In this document: positions 15,906 through 23,802 of the stretch, in pieces | How positions within the stretch are numbered: position 1 is the first letter of the stretch | Layout: each line of letters opens with the position of its first letter | Origin: Synergistaceae bacterium | Lineage (GTDB): Bacteria; Synergistota; Synergistia; Synergistales; Aminobacteriaceae | Assembly (NCBI GenBank): GCA_031276855.1 | Contig: JAISMH010000114.1 | Coordinates: 1 to 41,397 of the forward strand | Length of the DNA: 41,397 nt | Reading direction: 5' to 3' | Position numbers and translations under genes: made by a program | Notes under the pieces: generated by a model | Database searches by the model: none | The model's input: only the letters and a program-made list of their open reading frames with translations | What the model was told of the DNA's origin: nothing

Positions 15906-18767
15906 TCAGCGCCCGGACAGCAAAGCTTTCAGACGCTCCGCGACGGCCTCGTACTCGATGTTTTCTATCTGATCCCGGAGCCACGCGACGATGTCCGCCC
16001 CGGATTCGTAGTCGCAGCTGTCCAGTTCCTCCATCAGTTCCTCCATCTCGGAGGTCTTGAAACGCCGGGCTGCGGAGAGCAGCCGTTCGAGGAGCGCCGG
16101 GTCCGGCGCGGCGCGGCGCTCCCTCTTCTTTCCGGCGCCGTGCGGGGCGGACCCGCTCGCGTGTCCGGCGGCGGCTTTCAGTATCCCGTCCATCCGAACG
16201 AGCAGCGCCTCCGCCTCCTCGAGCAGGGCGCCGTTCCCCGTCCGCACCGTCTCCCAGTCCCCCGCTTTCGCCGCGCGTTCCAGGGCTTCGGCGGCCTCGC
16301 CGACGGCGCCGGCCTTGACGCCGTAGCTCGCCCCCTTCAGGCCGTGGACGGCGACGGCGTACTTCCGCAAATCCTCCTCGGAGGGGGCGCTCAGCGTTTC
16401 GAGCCGCCGTACCTCGACGCGCAGCGTTTCCAGGAGTTCCGGCGTGTGGTGGGCGTAGGAGCGGATAATCGACAGATACGCCTTCCCGCCCGCGTAGTGC
16501 CGTATTCCCCCCTCGATGTCGAGTCCCTCCGCGCGGATGCCGTCCAGGATTCCGTCCTCCGCCGCCTGCGGAAGGGCCGGCCCCGGCGCGTCCGAACGCA
16601 CCCATTTGTTCAGAACCGCGTCCAGCCGGAGGAGGTCGATGGGCTTCGGGACGAAATCGTTGAACCCGTTCTGGAGGAACATCTCGCTGCTTCCGATGAT
16701 CGCGTTGGCCGTCAGGGCGACGATCGGCACGGTGCGCGCGTACTCCGTCCCGAGAGAGCGGATGACGCGCACCGTTTCCACCCCGTCCATCTCCGGCATC
16801 ATGTGGTCCATGAAAATGACGTCGTACTTCTCGGAGTCTGGGGCGTCGTCGGGGATCGCCTGGACGAGTTCGATCGCCTTCGGACCGCTGAGGACGCAGT
16901 CGACCGTCAGCCCGTAGGGAGTCATGAGCCCCTTCGCCACGTCCAGGTTCGTCGTGACGTCGTCCACGACCAGCACCTTTCCCCGCAGCGCGTGGGCGAT
17001 GACGAGACGCCGGTTCCTCCTGCTCCGGCCCTCCAGGAACTGGAGGTTCCGGAGGCGGTTCACCGTCTCCGGGTCGATGGGGGTCGCGTCGGCGGTCTGC
17101 AGGCGGAGGACGACGGTGAAGCGGCTGCCCTCCCCGTATTTGCTGCTCACCGCGATGGTGCCGCCCATCAGCTCGACGAGGTTCCGCGCGATGGACAGTC
17201 CCAGCCCCGTGCCCTCGATGTTGCGATCGGGGCGCGAGTCCAGCTGGCTGTATTCCTTAAAGAGCTGTCCGAGGTGTTCCTTTTTGATGCCTATGCCCGT
17301 GTCCTGCACGATGAACTGGAGGACGGCGAAGTCCCCGTCGCGCCGGCAGCGGATATTGAGCGACACGGAACCCTCCAGGGTGTACTTGAAGGCGTTGGAG
17401 AGCAGGTTGTTCAGAACCTGCTTCACGCGCAGTTCGTCGCCGCGGAGCTTGCGGGGCGTCGTCTCGTCCACCTGGAGGCCGAACACGATGTTCTTCGACC
17501 CGATCCTCACGAGGTTGAGCTGCACCACGTCGTTGATGAGGTTCGGGACGTCGAAGTCCGCCGGCGTGAGTTCGAGACGGCCCGCCGTGATCTTGGAGAT
17601 GTCCAGAATATCGTTGATGATGGCCAGGAGGTTCGAGCCCGAGTTGAGTATTTTCTCGAGGTTGTTCCGCGTGGACGCGGGCAGGTCTTTGCTCAGTTCC
17701 ATCTCCGAAAGGCCGATGATCGCGTTGAGCGGCGTGCGTATTTCGTGGCTGATGGTGGCCACGACGGTGCTTTTGCTCTGGTTTTCCTCGTCGGACTGCA
17801 TTTTCGCCGCGGAAATCCGCAGCAGAATGTAGCTGAGACAGAACGCCAGGATGAACCCGATCACGGAGAGGATGGTCGCCTCGCGGTAGACGTCGCGGTA
17901 ATAGACGTCAAACGGGATGACCGTTCCGATGTACCAGCCGTTGAACATCTTTCGGAGGGACACGATCACGGAGTCTCCGTTCACGTTCTTCATTCGGACG
18001 CTCGAGAACTGGCCGTCCGTCCTCAGTCTGCCGCGCAGGCTTTCGTCCTGAAAAGAAGCGATGTTCAGCAGGGGAAAGCCGAGAAGCTCCCGCTTCGGGT
18101 GGCCGACGAGGATCATGTGTTCGTCGAGGAGTATGCCGTAGCCGCCCTCCAGCGGCCGGAACCGGGAGAAATAGCTGCTGAGGCGGATGGTGTCGATGTC
18201 CGTGGCGATCACCCCCAGAAATTCGCCGCTTCTGCTGTAGATGCCGCAGGCCGCCGTGACGAGCATCCGGCCGGTCGCGGCGTCCGTGTAAGGCGCGGAG
18301 TAGCGTATGCGATCCCGGGCGCTCGCGTGCCCGCCGCCGCGCTCTCTTTCCATGAACCATGCGAGCTTGCGGGGGATGTCGTCCGGGACATACCCGGAGC
18401 CGCTTATGGGGTATTCTCCCGAGGCTCCCAGCAGGATTCCGTAGAAGGTAAGAACGCGGCCGTCGTCGTCGCTGTGCAGCCAGGTGGACGCGAGGTTCAG
18501 GAGCGAGCGGGCCCGTCCCTCGGACACGCCCCTTTCGAGGGCGTCCCTCAGGCTTTCGGCCAGAGCGGTCAGAGTGAGGATCGATTCCTTCAGGCCGAGT
18601 TCGGTGTTCGTCTCGGCGACGCGGAGGGCGTCGGCGGCCCTCTCGTTCAGGTGCTTCTGTACGATGTCGCTGACGGAAATGTAACTGACCTCCACCATCA
18701 GGAAGAAGGCGACGAAGACAAGGCTCAGCTGCATATAGTTCGCTTTGAGGATTTTTTTCCATTCCAT
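15906..18767 (-). CDS. Membrane hybrid histidine kinase with dCache-type sensor
   Basis: A 953-residue hybrid kinase. Membrane segments at about 11-33 and 297-318 enclose a periplasmic domain of about 260 residues. Its pattern (YSAPYTDAATGRMLVTAACG, GEFLGVIATDIDT, GGYGILLDEHMILVGHP) fits a double Cache sensor for small ligands such as amino or organic acids. His341 lies in SHEIRTPLNAIIGLSE. N and G boxes follow (LNNLLSNAFKYT, GTGLGLSIARNLVELMGG), then a receiver with FMDHMMPEMDG and a C-terminal Hpt with VHGLKGASYG. The ATG at 18767 is 31 bases after the second HD-GYP gene. The cytoplasmic half is a paralogue of the kinase at 13339-15813. The Hpt of either kinase could phosphorylate the free HD-GYP receivers encoded upstream (inference). 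Confidence 0.96.
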   Translation of the reverse strand: MEWKKILKANYMQLSLVFVAFFLMVEVSYISVSDIVQKHLNERAADALRVAETNTELGLKESILTLTALAESLRDALERGVSEGRARSLLNLASTWLHSDDDGRVLTFYGILLGASGEYPISGSGYVPDDIPRKLAWFMERERGGGHASARDRIRYSAPYTDAATGRMLVTAACGIYSRSGEFLGVIATDIDTIRLSSYFSRFRPLEGGYGILLDEHMILVGHPKRELLGFPLLNIASFQDESLRGRLRTDGQFSSVRMKNVNGDSVIVSLRKMFNGWYIGTVIPFDVYYRDVYREATILSVIGFILAFCLSYILLRISAAKMQSDEENQSKSTVVATISHEIRTPLNAIIGLSEMELSKDLPASTRNNLEKILNSGSNLLAIINDILDISKITAGRLELTPADFDVPNLINDVVQLNLVRIGSKNIVFGLQVDETTPRKLRGDELRVKQVLNNLLSNAFKYTLEGSVSLNIRCRRDGDFAVLQFIVQDTGIGIKKEHLGQLFKEYSQLDSRPDRNIEGTGLGLSIARNLVELMGGTIAVSSKYGEGSRFTVVLRLQTADATPIDPETVNRLRNLQFLEGRSRRNRRLVIAHALRGKVLVVDDVTTNLDVAKGLMTPYGLTVDCVLSGPKAIELVQAIPDDAPDSEKYDVIFMDHMMPEMDGVETVRVIRSLGTEYARTVPIVALTANAIIGSSEMFLQNGFNDFVPKPIDLLRLDAVLNKWVRSDAPGPALPQAAEDGILDGIRAEGLDIEGGIRHYAGGKAYLSIIRSYAHHTPELLETLRVEVRRLETLSAPSEEDLRKYAVAVHGLKGASYGVKAGAVGEAAEALERAAKAGDWETVRTGNGALLEEAEALLVRMDGILKAAAGHASGSAPHGAGKKRERRAAPDPALLERLLSAARRFKTSEMEELMEELDSCDYESGADIVAWLRDQIENIEYEAVAERLKALLSGR

Positions 18768-18798
18768 GATCGGTTTTATTCCGCTCCGTAATCGATTT

Positions 18799-19878
18799 TC
18801 AGGACGGCCTGCACCGGTCTTTTGTCAGCGCGGCGAACTCGGCCCGGCACTTGTCGAAAGAGTCCACGATCTTCGGGTCGAACTGCGTACCGCGTCCCTC
18901 CATGACGATGCCCGCCGCCTCGTCGTGGGTCATTCCCCTGCGGTAGACGCGGTCGTCCACGAGGGCGTCGTAGACGTCGGCGACGGCCATGATCCGGGCG
19001 CAGAGGGGGATGCCCTCCTCCGCGAGTCCGCTCGGGTACCCCTTGCCGTCGAACCTTTCGTGGTGGGCGGCGGCGATCATGCGAGCGTACCGGAGGTACG
19101 TCTGGGCGGGCGTCCGCTCGTACATGTCCTTCAGCATCTGCGCGCCGACGGGCGAGTGCGTCTTCATGACGGCGAACTCCTCGTCGCTCAGCCGGCCGGG
19201 CTTCAGAAGTATCCGGTCGCTGATGGAGATCTTCCCCACGTCGTGCAGGGGGGCGGCGCGTACCATCATGTCCAGCGCGGAGCCGGAAAGCTCGTCCAGA
19301 AAGAGGTCTTTGGAGAAAAGGTGTCTGCCCAGAATCTCCACGTACCGGCTCGTCCTCTGCACGTGTCCGCCGGTGTTCTCGTCCCGGCACTCGATCAGGT
19401 TCGCGATGCTCAGGGCGAAGCCCTCCGTCATGCGCATGACGGATTCGGCGAGGTAGCCCTCGTAGGAGGAGATACGCAGATGAAGCGAAAGCCGGTGAAG
19501 CAGGATGTCTTTTTCCACCGGTTTCTTGATGAAGTCTCTCGCGCCCGTTCGGAGGCCGCGGGCCTCGGTTTCGGTGTCCATGCTGCCCGTCAGGAAGATG
19601 ACGGGGATGCGCTCCAGAAGCGGATGAACCTTCAGCCTTCGGATGACCTCGAATCCGTCCATGTCCGGCATGTCAATGTCGAGAAGGATGAGGTCCGGTC
19701 TCTCCCTCTCGCATATCCGCAGCGCCTGTTCCCCGGACTTCGCCATGGAAAAGTCGTAAGTGCCCGCGAGATAGGTGCCGATCTGCTTCAGGCTCGCGGC
19801 ACTGTCGTCCACAATCAATATCTCTCTCGATATTTCGCCCGGTGTGTCTTTTGCGTAAATCTCCGGGAGGGCTGTCAT
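18799..19878 (-). CDS. Response regulator with HD-GYP phosphodiesterase domain (second copy)
   Basis: A 359-residue receiver plus HD-GYP protein, expected to hydrolyse cyclic di-GMP when phosphorylated. The receiver has DD at 24-25, phosphoacceptor Asp67 (ILLDIDMPDMDGFE) and KP at 119-120. The HD-GYP domain has His172 (TGGHVQRT), HD at 212-213 (HDVGKIS), His241, HH at 272-273 (HHERFDGKGYPSGL, with GYP at 280-282) and Asp301 in AVADVYDAL; all expected metal ligands of the two-metal form are present. The ATG overlaps the preceding gene's stop as ATGA, so the two HD-GYP proteins are translationally coupled. It is paralogous to the protein at 19875-20897. Confidence 0.96.
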   Translation of the reverse strand: MTALPEIYAKDTPGEISREILIVDDSAASLKQIGTYLAGTYDFSMAKSGEQALRICERERPDLILLDIDMPDMDGFEVIRRLKVHPLLERIPVIFLTGSMDTETEARGLRTGARDFIKKPVEKDILLHRLSLHLRISSYEGYLAESVMRMTEGFALSIANLIECRDENTGGHVQRTSRYVEILGRHLFSKDLFLDELSGSALDMMVRAAPLHDVGKISISDRILLKPGRLSDEEFAVMKTHSPVGAQMLKDMYERTPAQTYLRYARMIAAAHHERFDGKGYPSGLAEEGIPLCARIMAVADVYDALVDDRVYRRGMTHDEAAGIVMEGRGTQFDPKIVDSFDKCRAEFAALTKDRCRPS

Positions 19879-20897
19879 TTTTCCGAAACACCTCTTTCGC
19901 CGTCCCCGGCGAACACGTCGGCGAACGCGTCGACGACGTCGGGGTCGAACTCCGTCCCTCGGCCCTGAAGGATGACGCCGTATGCCTCCTCGCGAGTCAG
20001 CGCCTTCCGATAAACCCGCTCCGTCATGCAGGCGTCGAAGACGTTCGCCGCGGCGAGAATACGGCAGGATAGGGGAATATCCTCCCCCCGCAGTCCGTGG
20101 GGGTACCCCTTCCCGTCGTATCTTTCGTGGTGTCCTTCCGCCATCTCCTTCGCGTATTCGAGATAGCGCTGTGCCGAAGTGTACTCGGCAATGCGCTCCA
20201 GAACGCGCGCGCCGATCAGGGTGTGCTGCTTGATTTCGCTGTATTCCTCGGGAGTCAGGGAACCGGGCTTGAGAAGAAGGACGTCGCTCACTCCGATTTT
20301 TCCGATGTCGTGGAAGGGCGAACCCTGCACCATCGGCGCCAGGTTTTCTTCCGTCAGTACGCCGCGGAAGAGTCCCCGCTTCAGTATTCCCCTGCCGAGC
20401 CGCTCCATGTAGTTTCTGGTGCGCAGCACGTGCCCGCCCGTGTTGCTGTCCTTGCTCTCGATCAGGTCCGCGAAGGACAGCACGATACTGTTTTCCAGCG
20501 CCAGCTTCATGCTTTCGAGGTTGGTCTGGTACTCGTGCATCTGAAGGTGCAGCTCTATCCTGTGATACAGAATGCTCTTGTCCACCGGTTTCACGATGAA
20601 ATCCACCGCCCCGGATTCAAGGGCCCTGATCTCGGTCGCGGTATCGTTGTCGCCCGTAAGGAAGATGACGGGGATTCCAGCCGTGTCCGCGTTTCCCTTC
20701 AGGCGCGCGATGGTCTCGAAACCGTCCATTTCGGGCATGTTGACGTCCAATAAGATCAGATGAGGTTTTTCCCGGGCGCAAAGATCCAGCGCCTCACTTC
20801 CGGATTTCACCAGCGAAAAACCGTAGGCGCCGGCAAGCTGAGCAGCGACCTGCTTCAGGCTCACCATGTTGTCGTCTACAACCAATATCTGTCTCAT
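19875..20897 (-). CDS. Response regulator with HD-GYP domain, metal-site Asp replaced by Asn (first copy)
   Basis: A 340-residue receiver plus HD-GYP protein. The receiver has DD at 8-9, Asp51 (ILLDVNMPEMDGFE) and KP at 103-104. The HD-GYP domain has His156, HD at 196-197 (HDIGKIG), His225, HH at 256-257 and GYP at 264-266. However the expected ADVYDAL segment reads AANVFDAC, so the first aspartate, normally a metal ligand, is Asn285 (codon AAC). Activity may be lowered or changed. The start is ATG 20897, with AGAGGA eight bases upstream; the open frame extends 24 codons further without a better site. It is the first gene of the signalling operon and overlaps the next gene by 4 bases. Confidence 0.95.
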   Translation of the reverse strand: MRQILVVDDNMVSLKQVAAQLAGAYGFSLVKSGSEALDLCAREKPHLILLDVNMPEMDGFETIARLKGNADTAGIPVIFLTGDNDTATEIRALESGAVDFIVKPVDKSILYHRIELHLQMHEYQTNLESMKLALENSIVLSFADLIESKDSNTGGHVLRTRNYMERLGRGILKRGLFRGVLTEENLAPMVQGSPFHDIGKIGVSDVLLLKPGSLTPEEYSEIKQHTLIGARVLERIAEYTSAQRYLEYAKEMAEGHHERYDGKGYPHGLRGEDIPLSCRILAAANVFDACMTERVYRKALTREEAYGVILQGRGTEFDPDVVDAFADVFAGDGERGVSEK

Positions 20898-20957
20898 CGT
20901 CGGATTCCTCTGCCGTTTCTCCAAGATAAGCTGTTGCCCCTGTCCCACTATAAAGGA

Positions 20958-20979
20958 CTTGCTTTGCAAGAATATTATA
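20958..20979 (-). promoter_or_regulatory. -10 box and start-site palindrome of the signalling operon
   Basis: On the minus strand a perfect TATAAT (20979-20974) is followed at the expected start of transcription by CTTGC-AAA-GCAAG (20970-20958). The 13-base palindrome could be an operator or a 5' hairpin. No good -35 box is visible. The first start codon is at 20897. Confidence 0.5.
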
Positions 20980-21006
20980 ACCTAACACCGTCTTGTTTCG
21001 ATATTG

Positions 21007-21315
21007 TCAGTATTTCAGCGAAAGTATGGAGCTTTCATCCAAACCTGTGTACTTCCTGACGGTTTCGGCAGGAAGGCCGTCGGCGAGCATGGAACGGGCC
21101 ACCTCAAACTTGCCTTCCTTCTTGCCTTCCTCAGAATATTCCCCGCGCTTCCGCGCTTTTCCTTCGGCCTCCAGCATCCTTTTCGCCGCCAAAGCCGGCA
21201 GCGCGAAATCGCGCCCATCCCGCTTCAACGCTTCGGCGTCGGTACCGTCCACGCTGTAGACATTATACTCGAAATTGACAGATGTCCCCTGCCACTCCCT
21301 GAAGTAGGCATTCAC
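21007..21315 (-). pseudogene. C-terminal remnant of an Rpn/PD-(D/E)XK nuclease family protein
   Basis: A 102-residue reading frame that matches only the C-terminal third of Rpn-type (recombination-promoting nuclease, formerly transposase_31) proteins. It has a GRDFALPALAAKRMLEAEGK segment and the typical charged, repeat-prone tail EEGKKEGKFEVARSMLADGL followed by AETVRKYTGLDESSILSL. The catalytic nuclease domain that should precede it is absent; the sequence upstream is the lysS 3' end. It is probably a decayed mobile-type gene rather than a functional small protein. Confidence 0.65.
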
Positions 21316-21355
21316 CGGAGCTCTCGCTCATGCACCTCGCACCATTTTTCCGGAT

Positions 21356-22915
21356 TTACAACGGCATTTTCGGCTTCATCAGGGGGAAGAGGATGACGTC
21401 GCGGATGGAGCGGGAGTTCGTCAGGAACATCACGAGGCGGTCGATACCCACGCCCATGCCTCCCGTCGGCGGCAGGCCCGTCTCGATGGCGTTGATGAAG
21501 TCCTCGTCGAAGTCGTGGGCTTCGTCGTCCCCCGCCTCTTTCTTCCGGAGCTGCTCCTCGAAGCGCGCCCTCTGATCCAGAGGGTCGTTCAGCTCGCTGA
21601 AGGCGTTCGCCAGTTCCTTGCCGCACATGAAAAGCTCGAACCGGCGCGTGTAGTCGGGGTTGTCCGGGTCGCGCTTCGAAAGCGGGGAGATCTCCGTCGG
21701 GTGTCCGGTGACGAAGGTCGGGGCAATGAGTTTTTCCTCGCAGAACGCCTCGAACATCAGGTTCAGAACGGCGAAACGGCTTTCGTTCCCCTTCAGTTCC
21801 CCGCCCAGCCCCTTGTCGGCGGCGATCTTCCGCGCCTCCTCGTCGGAGACCGCGGAGCGGAAGTCTACGCCCGTCTCCTCCTTCACGATATCGAGCATCG
21901 AAACGCGGCGGAACGGGCGTTCCAGATCCAGTTCGACTCCCTGCCACTCGATTTGGAGGCCGCCGACGACCCGGGCGGCGTTGCGGATCAGTTCCTCGGC
22001 CAAGTTCATCATGTCCTCGTAGTCCGCGTAGGCCCAGTAGACCTCCATCATCGTGAACTCCGGGTTGTGCATGGTGTCGATGCCCTCGTTGCGGAAGTTT
22101 TTGCAGATCTCGTAGACGCGGCCCATCATTCCGACGACCAGCCGCTTCAGGTAGAGCTCCGGCGCGATGCGCAAAAACATGTCGAGCCCCAGGGCGTTGT
22201 GAAAAGATTTGAACGGCCGCGCGCTGGCGCCTCCCGCCAGAACGGAGAGGGTGGGGGTCTCGACCTCGAGGGTTCCGTGTTCCTCCAGCGTCCGGCGGAA
22301 GGAGGCGATGATCTTCGCCCGCTTGCGGAAGACCTCGCGCACTTCGGGGTTGGCGATCAGGTCGGCGTAGCGGCGGCGGTAGCGCACCTCCGTGTCCGTC
22401 AGCCCGTGCCATTTCTCGGGCAGGGGGCGCAGCGCCTTGCAGAGCAGCTTGAACTCCGCCGCGAGAATCGTCAGCTCACCCCGGCGGGTGCGGCACGGAT
22501 ATCCGGCCACGCCGATCCAGTCGCCCGTATCGACCCATTTTTTCAGAAATTCGTAGTCTTTTTCCCCGACCTCGTTGATCTGAAAGTAGAGCTGCATCCG
22601 GCCGCTCTCGTCGGCCAGATCCGCGAACGTGGCCTTGCCCTGACGGCGCAGCGTCATCAGGCGCCCGGCGGTTCGAACCCGCGCGTCGCGCGCGGCCTCG
22701 TCCGGCTGCAGGTGCCCGAACCGCTCCCGTATGTCTTCGAGGGTGTCCGCGCGGTCCCATTTTTCCGCGGCGTAGGGGTCGAAGCCCTCTTCCTCGCGGA
22801 GCCGCTGCAATTTTTCCTTGCGCTGGCGGAGTATCTCGTTTTCCGTCTGCTCTCCCCCGCTCGCGGGGTTTTCCGCGCCGTCTGTCACTTGAGTTTTCTG
22901 AGTTTTCTCTTTCAT
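21356..22915 (-). CDS. lysS: Lysine--tRNA ligase (class II)
   Basis: A 519-residue class II lysyl-tRNA synthetase that charges tRNA-Lys. The N-terminal OB-fold anticodon-binding domain is at about residues 75-185 (VRTAGRLMTLRRQGKATFADL). The catalytic domain has KSFHNALGLDMFLRIAPELYLKRLVVG, motif 2 around RVYEICKNFRNEG and HNPEFTMMEVYWAYADY, and motif 3 GMGVGIDRLVMFLTN. The first 45 residues (Lys/Gln/Glu rich, with GGEQTENE) are a variable extension. The ATG at 22915 is 16 bases after the SagB-like gene; the ribosome-binding site is weak, so coupling to the upstream gene is possible. Confidence 0.98.
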   Translation of the reverse strand: MKEKTQKTQVTDGAENPASGGEQTENEILRQRKEKLQRLREEEGFDPYAAEKWDRADTLEDIRERFGHLQPDEAARDARVRTAGRLMTLRRQGKATFADLADESGRMQLYFQINEVGEKDYEFLKKWVDTGDWIGVAGYPCRTRRGELTILAAEFKLLCKALRPLPEKWHGLTDTEVRYRRRYADLIANPEVREVFRKRAKIIASFRRTLEEHGTLEVETPTLSVLAGGASARPFKSFHNALGLDMFLRIAPELYLKRLVVGMMGRVYEICKNFRNEGIDTMHNPEFTMMEVYWAYADYEDMMNLAEELIRNAARVVGGLQIEWQGVELDLERPFRRVSMLDIVKEETGVDFRSAVSDEEARKIAADKGLGGELKGNESRFAVLNLMFEAFCEEKLIAPTFVTGHPTEISPLSKRDPDNPDYTRRFELFMCGKELANAFSELNDPLDQRARFEEQLRKKEAGDDEAHDFDEDFINAIETGLPPTGGMGVGIDRLVMFLTNSRSIRDVILFPLMKPKMPL

Positions 22916-22931
22916 TTGCGGGCCGTGGTTT

Positions 22932-23699
22932 TCAGCGTTTCAGCTTGCCGACCGTCGCGGCGTAGGCCGGGAAGAGCGACGCTCCGTCCGCGCCGAGCCA
23001 GCGGGCGAGGGGCAGGTCGTCGAAGGCTCCGATTCCGCAGACGCCGCAGCCGATGTTCGACGCCGCCAGGTAGAGGTTCTGCCCCGCGTGTCCCGCGTCC
23101 TGAAAGATGCCCCGGTAGGCGCGGGCCTTGTAGCGCCAGAATCCCCGGTATTCGTCGGCCATCCAGATGAAGGTCACGGCCGCCTGCTCGACGAACTGCT
23201 GTTTCTTGCAGAGGGCGGCGATCTCGGAGGCGATGTCCGGGCGCGGCGCGTCCACCTCCTGGAGGGCGTGTTCGAGGGCGAGGAAGCGGTAAATTCCCGG
23301 CGGCAGGCTTTTCACCGCGCGAATCGCCATGTAGGTTTCAAATGGGTGGCGCGCGCCGGCGGAGGGGACGCTGCGGTAGGTGCGGTGGGCGCCCATGGCG
23401 AAGCCTGTTTTGCGCACGCCCTGCGTCGCCCAGAGCAGCCAAGAGAGTTCGTCCGGCGAGAGCGGCTCGTCCGCGTAAGCTCGGACGGAATGGCGTTCCT
23501 CGATGGCCTTTCGCAGATCCGTCGCCGGGACTTTCAGAACGTCCGCTTTCGTCAGCGGAATGATTTTTTTCCCCTCGTCGGCGGGCCGCTCCAGAGGCGG
23601 CTGGGGAAGCCCCTGCTCCTGATCCGACGGCTCGGGAGAGTTCTCGTAATACGTGGCGCGCATAAAAACGCGCCCCGCGTTGTCCTTAATGTCACTCAT
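22932..23699 (-). CDS. SagB/ThcOx-type nitroreductase-family oxidoreductase
   Basis: A 255-residue FMN-dependent oxidoreductase of the SagB/ThcOx branch of the nitroreductase superfamily. Key segments are RKAIEERHSVRAYADEPLS, LSWLLWATQGVR, YRSVPSAGARHPFETYMAI, FWRYKARAYRGIFQDAGHAG and NLYLAASNIGCGVCGIGAFDD. In azole-peptide gene clusters SagB dehydrogenates azolines, but no cyclodehydratase or precursor peptide is seen here, so this is more likely a free-standing member with an unknown substrate. The ATG at 23699 has only an abutting AGG. A five-codon mini-ORF (MKQDE) with a good AAAGGTGG site runs through the start and might deliver ribosomes to it. Confidence 0.88.
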   Translation of the reverse strand: MSDIKDNAGRVFMRATYYENSPEPSDQEQGLPQPPLERPADEGKKIIPLTKADVLKVPATDLRKAIEERHSVRAYADEPLSPDELSWLLWATQGVRKTGFAMGAHRTYRSVPSAGARHPFETYMAIRAVKSLPPGIYRFLALEHALQEVDAPRPDIASEIAALCKKQQFVEQAAVTFIWMADEYRGFWRYKARAYRGIFQDAGHAGQNLYLAASNIGCGVCGIGAFDDLPLARWLGADGASLFPAYAATVGKLKR

Positions 23700-23742
23700 C
23701 CTGTTTCATGGTCCACCTTTCTTTTGTTCTAAGTTTTTATGA

Positions 23743-23793
23743 AGGGGTGCAGGGGCCTATGGCCCCTGCCCGGGTCTGGGGCGGAGCCTCGGG
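23743..23793. repeat. GC-rich palindromic repeat, partial copy downstream of the S9 peptidase gene
   Basis: Contains GCAGGGGCC-TAT-GGCCCCTGC as a perfect hairpin, then CCCGGGTCTGGGGCGGAGCCTCGGG, which shares its outer block with 10161-10250 and 38655-38706. It fills the gap between the S9 peptidase stop and the SagB-like gene. Confidence 0.7.
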
Positions 23794-23802
23794 CTTTTAT
23801 TT

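Noticed and set aside
22932-23699. Azole-peptide (SagB) biosynthetic cluster
   Set aside because: The oxidoreductase is alone. No cyclodehydratase, precursor peptide or exporter is seen nearby, so a free-standing member is more likely.
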